A DNA stretch of 10,924 bases from a bacterium (lineage in GTDB: Bacteria > Patescibacteriota > 4484-211). The notes beneath the pieces were generated by a model. That model was not told the DNA's origin. It did no database searches and saw only the letters and a list, made by a program, of their open reading frames with translations. The stretch spans positions 1-10,924 of the forward strand of contig JALUVT010000073.1 of NCBI GenBank assembly GCA_027020325.1, in the 5' to 3' direction. Of the stretch, positions 1-6,086 are shown piece after piece. The first letter of the stretch is position 1, and every line of letters begins with the position of its first letter. A program made the translations under genes and the position numbers.

Positions 1-1540
1 GGTTAACAGACCTTTCTTCAGGATAAAAAGGCGATAAATTATTTCTCACCCAATAGTCAAATAATTTTTGCAGGTCAAATCCACTCACTTGAATAGTTTT
101 ATCTCCAACAATTTTTGTTCCAGCCAAGGTGTCAAGATCATCGGCTTTATAATCAGAAATAATTTTTAAATCAATCTTCTTTGCCTTAACATCAATATGT
201 TTCTTTAAATCGTATCCCTTTGCCTTTTCCAAAAATATCTCTACAAACAAAGGCGATAACCTTGTTTTCTCCCTATGTCTTTTTGAGTAATAAGAAGTTA
301 AATTAATCGGTTTATAATCCGCTCGTCTTCTGCTTGTATAAATAGCAATATAACTTTTAGCAATATCTTCTTGGATTTCTATGTTGTCTAAGTTTGTATA
401 AACATAGCCATAATTTAAAGCTTCATTCTTATAATGTCCTTTATCGGGTTCGGGCATTCTCATAATTCTGCCAACTGTCTGAATAGAAAAAATTTGACTG
501 TGCCATTCTCTAAATAAAATTAAAATCTGCGCCCTTGGACAATCCCACCCCAAAGCAATCGCTTGCTTAAAAATTAAAACTTCAACTTCGCTATCGTTTC
601 TTTCAACATCTTCTTTATTGATATGTTCTCCCGAAAGCCAAATTGCTAGCTTGTTATTGCCTTTTTCTGTTGAAATTTTATATTTATTCTTCAAAATACT
701 TTCCACCCGTTCTCTTATCCTATCTTCCAAACTCGTTTTTCTGTCTGGCAATTGAATTAAAATCAAAGGATTAACATTAACTCCTTCTTTTTTATAAGCC
801 TCCACTAGTTCTTGCCTCTTTTTTATAGCCGCATCAATTACCAACTCCTCACTCCCACCACTTAATTTTTGTGTTTGTATTTTCCCTTGTCTTATAAAAT
901 TCTCAAACTCGTCATTTAAAATGACAGCTTTTTTAATCATTCCTTCTCTTTTTACATCGTCCAACAATACATCAACTGTTAGATCACCTCTTAAAACCGG
1001 CGTTGCTGAAACTTCAACAGTCAATTTTGGCCCAATCATCTGAATTAACCCCTGAGAAATTTTACTGGTAGCATGATGATGAGCTTCATCAATAATTAAA
1101 ATTATCTCCCGTCCTTCTTCTTTTGTTCGCTCTATAACTTTAGACAAATTAAAATCCTGTTCATTATCGCGGATATAAACATTATCTGCTTTGTTGATGC
1201 TCTCCCAATTGAAGAACAGGATTTCGTTTTCTCCTATCTTTCTATCATCTAAATCTTCAAAATAAGAACATTTTAAAGCCCTGCTTTCTTCAAAATAATT
1301 TTCCAGCTTCTTTCTACTTTGAATATGAAGCTGTCTCGGCGCTGTCCAAATAAAGCTGAGAGGTTGTCGAACTTCCTTATCATCAACCAACTGCTTTAAA
1401 AACTCCGCCATCATTATTGTCTTACCTGACCCAGTAGGAGATTTTAAAACCAGCTTTTTACTGCCAGAATAACCCAAAAGCCTTTTAGCTTTTTCTAATA
1501 ATTCATCTATTGCGTTTTGTTGATAGATTTTGAGAGTCAT
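1..1540 (-). CDS. res: Type III restriction enzyme Res subunit (helicase/nuclease), C terminus cut by window edge
   Basis: The frame is open for 513 codons from ATG at 1540 to the window edge, so the C terminus is missing. Superfamily 2 helicase motifs are in order: Walker A SPTGSGKT at residues 34-41, the DEAH box DEAHHH at 151-156 (motif II), SATP at 178-181 (motif III), and QTVGRIMR at 354-361 (motif VI). DEAHHH is characteristic of type III Res subunits, which hydrolyse ATP to communicate along DNA between recognition sites and cut with a PD-ExK nuclease domain in their C-terminal part; that domain is not in view. No Shine-Dalgarno site precedes the ATG. The gene is separated from its partner mod by rnhA and a DUF3800 gene, whereas mod and res are usually adjacent. 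A degenerate copy of its first codons lies about 805 bp upstream. Family assignment is secure; activity cannot be judged without the missing part. Confidence 0.93.
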   Translation of the reverse strand, partial: MTLKIYQQNAIDELLEKAKRLLGYSGSKKLVLKSPTGSGKTIMMAEFLKQLVDDKEVRQPLSFIWTAPRQLHIQSRKKLENYFEESRALKCSYFEDLDDRKIGENEILFFNWESINKADNVYIRDNEQDFNLSKVIERTKEEGREIILIIDEAHHHATSKISQGLIQMIGPKLTVEVSATPVLRGDLTVDVLLDDVKREGMIKKAVILNDEFENFIRQGKIQTQKLSGGSEELVIDAAIKKRQELVEAYKKEGVNVNPLILIQLPDRKTSLEDRIRERVESILKNKYKISTEKGNNKLAIWLSGEHINKEDVERNDSEVEVLIFKQAIALGWDCPRAQILILFREWHSQIFSIQTVGRIMRMPEPDKGHYKNEALNYGYVYTNLDNIEIQEDIAKSYIAIYTSRRRADYKPINLTSYYSKRHREKTRLSPLFVEIFLEKAKGYDLKKHIDVKAKKIDLKIISDYKADDLDTLAGTKIVGDKTIQVSGFDLQKLFDYWVRNNLSPFYPEERSVN

Positions 1541-1548
1541 AGGTTATC
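1508..1548 (-). repeat. Direct repeat, copy A, spanning the functional res start codon
   Basis: This copy covers the first 11 codons of res and 8 bases upstream. It aligns with 2314-2353 with 35 identities in 41 columns and one single-base gap. It holds the intact start of the long Res frame. Confidence 0.85.
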
Positions 1549-1593
1549 TACACATTTATATTGACAAAGCTTTATTTATTTATTAGCTTTATA

Positions 1594-1650
1594 CTAAGCA
1601 AGTAAATCCTTATGCGTGGGCTTCCGGATGGTTGCTCGTAAATAGCGCAT
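1594..1650 (-). other. GC-rich 18-codon mini-ORF and inverted repeat between DUF3800 and res
   Basis: The gap between the DUF3800 gene and res holds a compact segment much richer in G and C than its surroundings. On the minus strand it reads as a short ORF, MRYLRATIRKPTHKDLLA and then TAG. An imperfect 9-bp inverted repeat (1608-1616 against 1646-1654, one G-T pair) brackets most of it with a 29-nt loop. No Shine-Dalgarno site is seen before its ATG. It could be a translated leader, the remnant of a larger gene, or a small structured RNA; I do not recognise it. It lies inside the segment bounded by the two res-start copies, so it may have arrived with the DUF3800 gene. Confidence 0.3.
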
Positions 1651-1694
1651 AGGGTTTTGCTTTTTATGGGAATAAAGGACTTTCTTCCACAATT

Positions 1695-2300
1695 TTATTT
1701 AATTAAATTATAATAACTGTCATCTCCATATTCATATTTTCTAAAAATCGCCCAACTGGCAAAATCTATTGCTTGTAATGATTTTTCCTCATGCGGAGTT
1801 TTAATTAAAACTTTAACATTCACCTTATGACGATTTGTAATCTGACTATTAAGATAATTTCTGAAATTTTGATTAAGAAATTTATTAGTCTCCCTTCTTG
1901 AGGCGATAATCAAGATATTCTTTGTTAAGGGCAATAACTTTTTAGTATATATGCGGTCCAACAAAATATTAGCCACATAATTATACAATACCTGTTTTTC
2001 ATTCTGAAGTTTTATATAAACTCTCTTTTTATTCAAATAAATTGTCATTATAGCGCAGTCTTTTTCTGATAATCTTTTGAGCAATCTTTGACGAGTAACC
2101 GGTTTTTCTTTTACTGCATGTAAAACTCCAAGTCTTCTTTTGTATTTCTTTTTTAACTCTGAATGTGTCCTGCGAACAATTTTCTCTATAGATCTTTTAC
2201 TTTCAACAAATAGACAAGTAATTACAAAAACCTTAGAAGTTTTCTTCTTTTTAAAATTAAAACCTAAATCTCCTGATTCGTCTAAAAAAATGTAATTCAT
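1695..2300 (-). CDS. DUF3800 family protein
   Basis: A 201-residue protein with the DUF3800 hallmarks: an N-terminal beta strand running into DESGD (residues 7-11), and a C-terminal QAIDFASW (176-183) whose Asp179 and Trp183 match the family's QxxDxxxW-type motif. The biochemical function of DUF3800 is not firmly established. It is frequent in phages, mobile elements and defence loci, and its spaced acidic residues have prompted suggestions of a metal-dependent nuclease; for this protein that is inference only. The protein is very basic in the first half (KKKK near residue 17, many Lys/Arg at 36-75), in keeping with nucleic acid binding. No Shine-Dalgarno site is visible. The gene sits between rnhA and res, bounded by two copies of the res start, which suggests an inserted cassette. 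ATTTAATTAA occurs at both ends of the gene (1697-1706, 2303-2312), but in such AT-rich DNA this may be chance. Confidence 0.85.
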   Translation of the reverse strand: MNYIFLDESGDLGFNFKKKKTSKVFVITCLFVESKRSIEKIVRRTHSELKKKYKRRLGVLHAVKEKPVTRQRLLKRLSEKDCAIMTIYLNKKRVYIKLQNEKQVLYNYVANILLDRIYTKKLLPLTKNILIIASRRETNKFLNQNFRNYLNSQITNRHKVNVKVLIKTPHEEKSLQAIDFASWAIFRKYEYGDDSYYNLIK

Positions 2301-2313
2301 AGATTTAATTAAT

Positions 2314-2353
2314 TATTGCGTTTTATTGGTAGATTTTGAGTTGCATAGTTATC
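2314..2353 (-). pseudogene. Remnant res start (direct repeat copy B), MQLKIYQ then stop
   Basis: Read on the minus strand, an ATG at 2346 opens MQLKIYQ followed by TAA. The true res start reads MTLKIYQQNAI. Nucleotide identity with 1508-1548 is 35 of 41 columns. Tyr6 differs by a synonymous change (TAT against TAC), and the stop arises by CAA to TAA. The remnant ATG lies 2 bp behind the rnhA stop codon, the same spacing as between fic and mod, so this was probably the original res start position before the DUF3800 segment came between. The alternative, a short coupled leader peptide, is possible but explains the sequence match less well. Confidence 0.7.
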
Positions 2354-2786
2354 CGTTTAGATGTTTATCTATACAATCATTGCATAATTTATCGGCAATT
2401 TTGATAAACTTGTTAGTCCGTGGAACATGGAAATATTCGATGTTTTGAATGCCTCGCTCCTTTTCCGAAGCTTCCCTATATAAGATTTTAATCATAGGAT
2501 CTTTCACCCTCCATTCTTCAGACATTTGTTTAATTAATAACTGACTATCAGAAAAAACTTTGACATTCCATCTTGTATATTCTATTGCCTTGTCTAAGGC
2601 CCTTATCAAACCCTGGTATTCGGCCTGATTGTTTGTGATATCTCCCAAAAAATGAGCTTCTTTATAAATTATTTGACCATTTAATACAAACACAAAAGCA
2701 CAAGCACCCTTCCCAGGATTATTTCTAGAAGCGCCGTCAGTATATATTTCCAAAATATCGCTTTTTTGTACTACATTAACTCGCAT
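2349..2786 (-). CDS. rnhA: Ribonuclease HI (RNase H-like, RVT_3 type)
   Basis: A 145-residue RNase HI. It hydrolyses the RNA strand of RNA-DNA hybrids with two metal ions. All four catalytic acids are visible: Asp17 in YTDGASRNNPG, Glu56 in NNQAEY, Asp80 in FSDSQL, and Asp132 in KIADKL near the C terminus. The compact form without an N-terminal hybrid-binding domain resembles the archaeal/Gram-positive RVT_3 branch more than E. coli RnhA. Length is normal for a single-domain enzyme. Its start is 6 bp behind the mod stop, so it is almost certainly co-transcribed with mod. A housekeeping role is possible, but its place inside a restriction operon suggests either cargo or a contribution to defence, for example against R-loops or RNA-primed invading DNA; this is inference. 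Confidence 0.92.
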   Translation of the reverse strand: MRVNVVQKSDILEIYTDGASRNNPGKGACAFVFVLNGQIIYKEAHFLGDITNNQAEYQGLIRALDKAIEYTRWNVKVFSDSQLLIKQMSEEWRVKDPMIKILYREASEKERGIQNIEYFHVPRTNKFIKIADKLCNDCIDKHLNG

Positions 2787-2792
2787 AACATA

Positions 2793-4577
2793 TTACTTAA
2801 AAATCCTCCTATATACCCCTAAAATTACCTCAGGAATAGGAGATAGTTTAATCCGCGCACCAGAACTTCGTTCGGTGCGGGGCCTTGCTTCGCTTCGCTT
2901 TTTGTTTAAATCAGCAAATTCATCGCTAAAATCATCGTCCCCCAATGAAAAAATGTAGACACTCATATTGCCACCTAAATTTTTTATCGCTTCTTTAAAT
3001 TCTGGAATCGCTGATTGGTCAAAAATTATACCGGTATAATGCTTGCTGTTCTTAAAAACCTTAAAACTGCCTTTGTCTTGTACCAATTCAAATGTTCCTT
3101 CTTTTACACAAAGCATTTCCGTTGCCTGTTTTGTAAGTTTAATTTTATTTTTATCTGTTGGCTCAGCGTCTACAAAATCAGTTTTGAAGTATTTTAGATT
3201 ACCGCCCAAACCTCCAACTTGTTCGCTCTTCAAATTTTTATATCCCTGAATAACTTTTTTAACTCGTGGATAGCAAACATCGGTACAGATATTATTTTCA
3301 TTATTAGTAACCAAAATAAATTGACGATTCCCTCCATCTTCTTTATTAAGCTCTAAAACTGCTTGTCCAGTTGTGCCGGTGCCAGCGAAAAAGTCTAAAA
3401 CTAGAAAGTCTTTTTTGTGTATATTGTTTTTCTCATCAAAATAGAGAGAAATTAGATATCTTATTAAAGATGTAGGCTTAGGATAGTCAAATATATCTTG
3501 TTTCCCAATAATTCTTTCTAATTCGGCAGTTCCATCTTCTGTTGTCCCAACTTTATTATTAAATCTATCTAATACAACAAAAGGATTATTTCTATTAGTG
3601 AAGATTATCTGCTTTGGCGAATCTCTAAAAATCTTATTTTTGCCATATATAACCCTAATGGCAAAATTAGAAGTTTTTACCCAAAATTTTGCCCCCTCTT
3701 TAATATGTTTATTAACAGTATTCTGGGACCAACGGGACTTAAAAGACAAGATAAGATCATTAACATTTTTCCCGTTCTTAACTTTAACGGGTTTAATAAG
3801 CTTATATTTTTTATCTGTGGAATTTCTATAAATTCCATCTTTAATGTTAAAAATTACAGAATTAGCAGGAAAAACTAATTTTTGTATCCTATTCGAAGCG
3901 TTATATAATGGAGCATCATCAAATTCTGTTTTTAATCTTTGGACAAGTAATTCTCGAATTTTATCTTTAAAAAATCTCCGAGCATAAACTAATATATACT
4001 CGCAGTTGGAATAATAATTCACTTTTTGTCGTCCGAAATGCTGAGTCTTTTCCCATATAAACATGGTAATAAAATTCCTTTCCCCAAATATCTCATTCAT
4101 CAACAGCTTCAACTGAGCCACCTCGTTATCGTCAATTGATATAAAAATCACCCCTGTGTCTTTCAGTAAATTCTTTGCCAGTCTCAATCTTTTCTCCATA
4201 AAAGAAAGCCATTTTGAGTGGCGGTAGGAGTCTTCTTTGTCAACATAATGGTCGTTGAAAATAAAATCTTTATTGCCCGTGTTATACGGCGGATCAATGT
4301 AAATCACATCTACCTTTTTGGCATGGGTATAATTCAAAATAGAAAGCGCGTGGTAATTATCACCTTCAATAAGTAAATTTACCGGCTTTTCTTTATCAGT
4401 AATTATCTCTTTATTCTTAACTTCTTTTAGAAACGGCAATTTTTCTTTGCACATCTCTACAACATCTTCCGGTTTATCTTCCCACACCAAACCATACTTT
4501 TTTCTTTTCTTTAACTCTTTCTTTAGCCGTTCAATTTCCGCTTTTAATTTTTCTACTTCAGGTTGTTTGTTACTCAT
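2793..4577 (-). CDS. mod: Type III DNA (adenine-N6) methyltransferase, Mod subunit
   Basis: A 594-residue DNA methyltransferase. The catalytic motif DPPYNTG (residues 95-101) comes before the SAM-binding motif FAGTGTTG (397-404), the order of the beta class to which type III Mod proteins belong. Residues 5-28 are Lys/Glu-rich and heptad-like, so probably a coiled coil. The long stretch at about 180-345 between the motifs should hold the target recognition domain, which sets specificity for both modification and Res. FDYPKPTSLI (363-372) is a typical conserved element before motif I. Mod methylates one strand of an asymmetric site and forms the active complex with Res. The start lies 2 bp after the fic stop, implying translational coupling. 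The C-terminal core ending in PIPEVILGVYRRIF is interrupted by an in-frame GC-rich insertion at about residues 561-575. Otherwise it looks intact. Confidence 0.95.
   Translation of the reverse strand: MSNKQPEVEKLKAEIERLKKELKKRKKYGLVWEDKPEDVVEMCKEKLPFLKEVKNKEIITDKEKPVNLLIEGDNYHALSILNYTHAKKVDVIYIDPPYNTGNKDFIFNDHYVDKEDSYRHSKWLSFMEKRLRLAKNLLKDTGVIFISIDDNEVAQLKLLMNEIFGERNFITMFIWEKTQHFGRQKVNYYSNCEYILVYARRFFKDKIRELLVQRLKTEFDDAPLYNASNRIQKLVFPANSVIFNIKDGIYRNSTDKKYKLIKPVKVKNGKNVNDLILSFKSRWSQNTVNKHIKEGAKFWVKTSNFAIRVIYGKNKIFRDSPKQIIFTNRNNPFVVLDRFNNKVGTTEDGTAELERIIGKQDIFDYPKPTSLIRYLISLYFDEKNNIHKKDFLVLDFFAGTGTTGQAVLELNKEDGGNRQFILVTNNENNICTDVCYPRVKKVIQGYKNLKSEQVGGLGGNLKYFKTDFVDAEPTDKNKIKLTKQATEMLCVKEGTFELVQDKGSFKVFKNSKHYTGIIFDQSAIPEFKEAIKNLGGNMSVYIFSLGDDDFSDEFADLNKKRSEARPRTERSSGARIKLSPIPEVILGVYRRIFK
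2853..2900 (-). repeat. Coding palindromic GC-rich element inserted in mod
   Basis: A GC-rich patch inside AT-rich mod. Its core at 2856-2879 folds into a near-perfect hairpin: CGCACC (2856-2861) pairs with GGTGCG (2874-2879), GAAC (2863-2866) pairs with GTTC (2870-2873), with a 3-nt loop and one bulged base. Next to it on the plus strand lies a tandem GCTTC run (about 2887-2899). It encodes about 15 residues, RSEARPRTERSSGAR, placed between the acidic segment and the conserved PIPEVILGVYRRIF tail, where type III Mod proteins normally have only a short linker. The frame is kept. This is the pattern of a protein-coding palindromic repeat element, as known from Rickettsia; equivalence to that family is not claimed. 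Confidence 0.65.
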
Positions 4578-4579
4578 AA

Positions 4580-5707
4580 TTATCTTTTAAACAAACCCAA
4601 ATATTCTTTTAAGGCAAAAAGGCGGTTACGAGAATAGCCGGTTATCTCCACTAATAGACCTAAATCAACCAATGATTTAATTAAGCGGTTAGCGCTGTTA
4701 AAACTAACTCCCAATACATTGGCTACATTCTTAGCATTAACAATTGGCTGAGAGAATAGAAAAAGCAGAAGCCTTTGGCCCTTTTTAGCGCGCGCGCCCA
4801 ATGTCATAATCTTATTTTCATAATATCTTCTGAGTTCAACTATTTTTCTAAGGGTGGCAATGCCGCCTTGGGCTGTTTCAACAACGCCGCTTAAAAAGAA
4901 TTTTATCCATTGCTCTAAATTGTTAGTCTGATGCACCATTGTTAAAGCGTCATAATAACTGCCGCGGTTTTTTTCAAAAAAAGCAGACAAATACAAAACA
5001 GGTTTTTCTAAAATTTTGGCGTCAATCAACTGCAAAACGATTAAAAGCCGACCAATTCGGCCATTGCCGTCCAAAAACGGATGGATTGTTTCAAATTGAT
5101 AATGACAAATGGCAATTTTAATGAGAGGAGGAATTGTTAATTTTTTGTTGTGCCAAAATTTTTCTAAATCCGCTAAAAGCTCCGGAACTTCGTCATGATG
5201 AGGAGGAATAAAAAAAGCGTCAGTTAAAGATGAACCGCCAATCCAATTTTGACTTTTTCTAATCTCACCGGGCAATTTATGTTTTCCCCGAACGCCAGAG
5301 AGTAAAATTTTGTGTGTTTCTTTTATTAAGCGGAGGCTAACTGGAAGCTTCTTCAATTCTTCAATGGCAAAATTTATGGCTTTAATATAATTCTGAACTT
5401 CAAGCCAATCATCTCTTCTTTCTGGAATTATTTCCTCTTTGGGAAGAAGGACTTCGTCAATCTCGGTTTTTGTGCCCTCAATTCTGCTGGAGGTAGTCGC
5501 TTCTTTGATGATATGCATTTTTATAAAAAAATCGACATCAGGCACTAAAAAAGAATAAGCGTTAAGTTCGCCTAAAAGACGCATTGCTTCAGCCAGCAAA
5601 ATATCAATTTTTTTGTCTTTCCACTCAAAATCGCGGTTAATAAAAGACGGGCTAAAGCTTTTATAGTTATATTGCTGTTTATATATACCAGCTTTAAAAA
5701 CTCTCAT
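4580..5707 (-). CDS. Fic-family protein with C-terminal winged helix (predicted AMP transferase)
   Basis: A 375-residue Fic protein. The N-terminal part (about 30-100) corresponds to the Fic_N domain and holds the autoinhibitory motif SSRIEG (residues 73-78, fitting [S/T]xxxE[G/N]), which marks a class II enzyme whose Glu blocks ATP until released. The catalytic motif [12 protein letters not shown] (209-220) is complete, with His209 as the expected base. The C-terminal region (about 305-370) is a winged helix-turn-helix, suggesting DNA binding. Fic enzymes usually transfer AMP from ATP to a protein hydroxyl; the target here is unknown. It is the first gene of the restriction operon, 2 bp before mod, and its promoter carries a perfect inverted repeat, so autoregulation through the winged helix is a reasonable inference. 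ATG at 5707 is chosen because the frame begins there just below the promoter; no Shine-Dalgarno site is seen. Confidence 0.92.
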   Translation of the reverse strand: MRVFKAGIYKQQYNYKSFSPSFINRDFEWKDKKIDILLAEAMRLLGELNAYSFLVPDVDFFIKMHIIKEATTSSRIEGTKTEIDEVLLPKEEIIPERRDDWLEVQNYIKAINFAIEELKKLPVSLRLIKETHKILLSGVRGKHKLPGEIRKSQNWIGGSSLTDAFFIPPHHDEVPELLADLEKFWHNKKLTIPPLIKIAICHYQFETIHPFLDGNGRIGRLLIVLQLIDAKILEKPVLYLSAFFEKNRGSYYDALTMVHQTNNLEQWIKFFLSGVVETAQGGIATLRKIVELRRYYENKIMTLGARAKKGQRLLLFLFSQPIVNAKNVANVLGVSFNSANRLIKSLVDLGLLVEITGYSRNRLFALKEYLGLFKR

Positions 5708-5711
5708 ATTT

Positions 5712-5737
5712 TGACAATATAAAGATCCATATTGTCA
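5712..5737. promoter_or_regulatory. Perfect 9-bp inverted repeat, likely operator of the fic operon
   Basis: TGACAATAT (5712-5720) and ATATTGTCA (5729-5737) are perfect inverted copies separated by 8 bp. The repeat touches the -10 box and covers the predicted start site, an ideal place for a repressor. The -35 region (TTGACATAT on the minus strand) resembles a further half site. The Fic protein with its winged helix is the obvious candidate binder. As RNA, the same repeat would form a leader hairpin just before the ATG, which is the main alternative. Confidence 0.65.
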
Positions 5738-5765
5738 TTCTAATTAAATTCTGAAAATATGTCAA
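5737..5765 (-). promoter_or_regulatory. Promoter of the fic-mod-rnhA-res operon
   Basis: On the minus strand TTGACA (5760-5765) and TAGAAT (5737-5742) are separated by exactly 17 bp. The -35 is a perfect sigma70-type consensus and the -10 matches five of six. Transcription would begin near 5730, leaving a leader of about 23 nt before the fic ATG at 5707. Confidence 0.75.
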
Positions 5766-5827
5766 ATTATATTTCCAAATTTGTTAAATTAAATTTTTCT
5801 TCCTAAAACTTAAAAATTCATTTTTTT

Positions 5828-5843
5828 ACCACAATAATGTGGT
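5828..5843. other. Short perfect hairpin between fic promoter and tRNA-Ser
   Basis: ACCACA, a 4-nt loop, then TGTGGT forms a perfect 6-bp stem. A run of seven T lies on its left on the plus strand, so the T tract is on the wrong side for a terminator in either direction. It could be a protein site or a remnant of tRNA 3' processing or termination. The rest of 5766-5889 is AT-rich without recognisable features. Confidence 0.3.
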
Positions 5844-5889
5844 CAATCACTTCTATTTTTAATTTTAGGGGAGGCGATTAGATTCCAAT

Positions 5890-5979
5890 TGGCGGAGGGG
5901 GTGGGATTCGAACCCACGGCCCCGTTGATCGGGGCACGGTTTAGCAAACCGCTCCTTTGGACCACTCAGGCACCCCTCC
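5890..5979 (-). tRNA. tRNA-Ser(GCT), CCA end encoded
   Basis: The minus strand folds as a class II tRNA: acceptor stem GGAGGGG with CCCCTCC, a D arm, an anticodon stem-loop with loop TTGCTAA, a long variable arm with a 6-bp GCCCCG/CGGGGC stem, a T arm GTGGG-TTCGAAT-CCCAC, discriminator G and an encoded CCA (5892-5890). The anticodon GCT (5945-5943) reads AGC and AGU serine codons. Its 3' end faces the restriction island to the left. No clear intrinsic terminator follows it. Confidence 0.96.
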
Positions 5980-5988
5980 TTTCTTCTA

Positions 5989-6017
5989 ATCTTATCACGA
6001 AAAACAACTTTCGTCAG
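5989..6017 (-). promoter_or_regulatory. Probable promoter of tRNA-Ser
   Basis: On the minus strand CTGACG (6012-6017) and TAAGAT (5989-5994) lie 17 bp apart, each four of six to consensus, and the -10 is preceded by an extended TGA (TGATAAGAT). Transcription would start a few bases before the mature tRNA 5' end at 5979. Confidence 0.5.
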
Positions 6018-6062
6018 CTTAAAAATAAAACATGTTAATTAGCTTTTTCATCTACTATCGGT

Positions 6063-6068
6063 TATAAT
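6063..6068 (+). promoter_or_regulatory. Probable -10 element of the recA operon
   Basis: A perfect TATAAT lies 18 bp before the recA ATG. No convincing -35 is seen; TTAGCT at 6039-6044 is at 18 bp but poor. Start near 6075 would leave a leader of only about 12 nt, in keeping with the absence of a Shine-Dalgarno site. CGGTT (6059-6063) and AACCG (6080-6084) form a weak inverted repeat around it. No E. coli or Bacillus type LexA box is seen. Confidence 0.55.
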
Positions 6069-6086
6069 AAGTTAAATTCAACCGTT

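Noticed and set aside
1561-1595. TTGACA and TATACT on the plus strand as a promoter
   Set aside because: The spacer is 23 bp, too long for a sigma70-type promoter, and it would point antisense into the DUF3800 gene.
1697-2312. ATTTAATTAA at both ends of the DUF3800 gene as target-site duplication
   Set aside because: The sequence is a low-complexity AT word expected by chance here, and the longer res-start repeat marks the segment better.
3015-3831. Open frames of 60-77 codons on the plus strand inside mod
   Set aside because: They are antisense to a strongly conserved methyltransferase, have no ribosome site, and show no recognisable protein features.
5821-5843. Hairpin 5828-5843 with a T run as terminator of fic or tRNA-Ser
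   Set aside because: The T run precedes the hairpin on the plus strand and reads as A after it on the minus strand, so it fits termination in neither direction.
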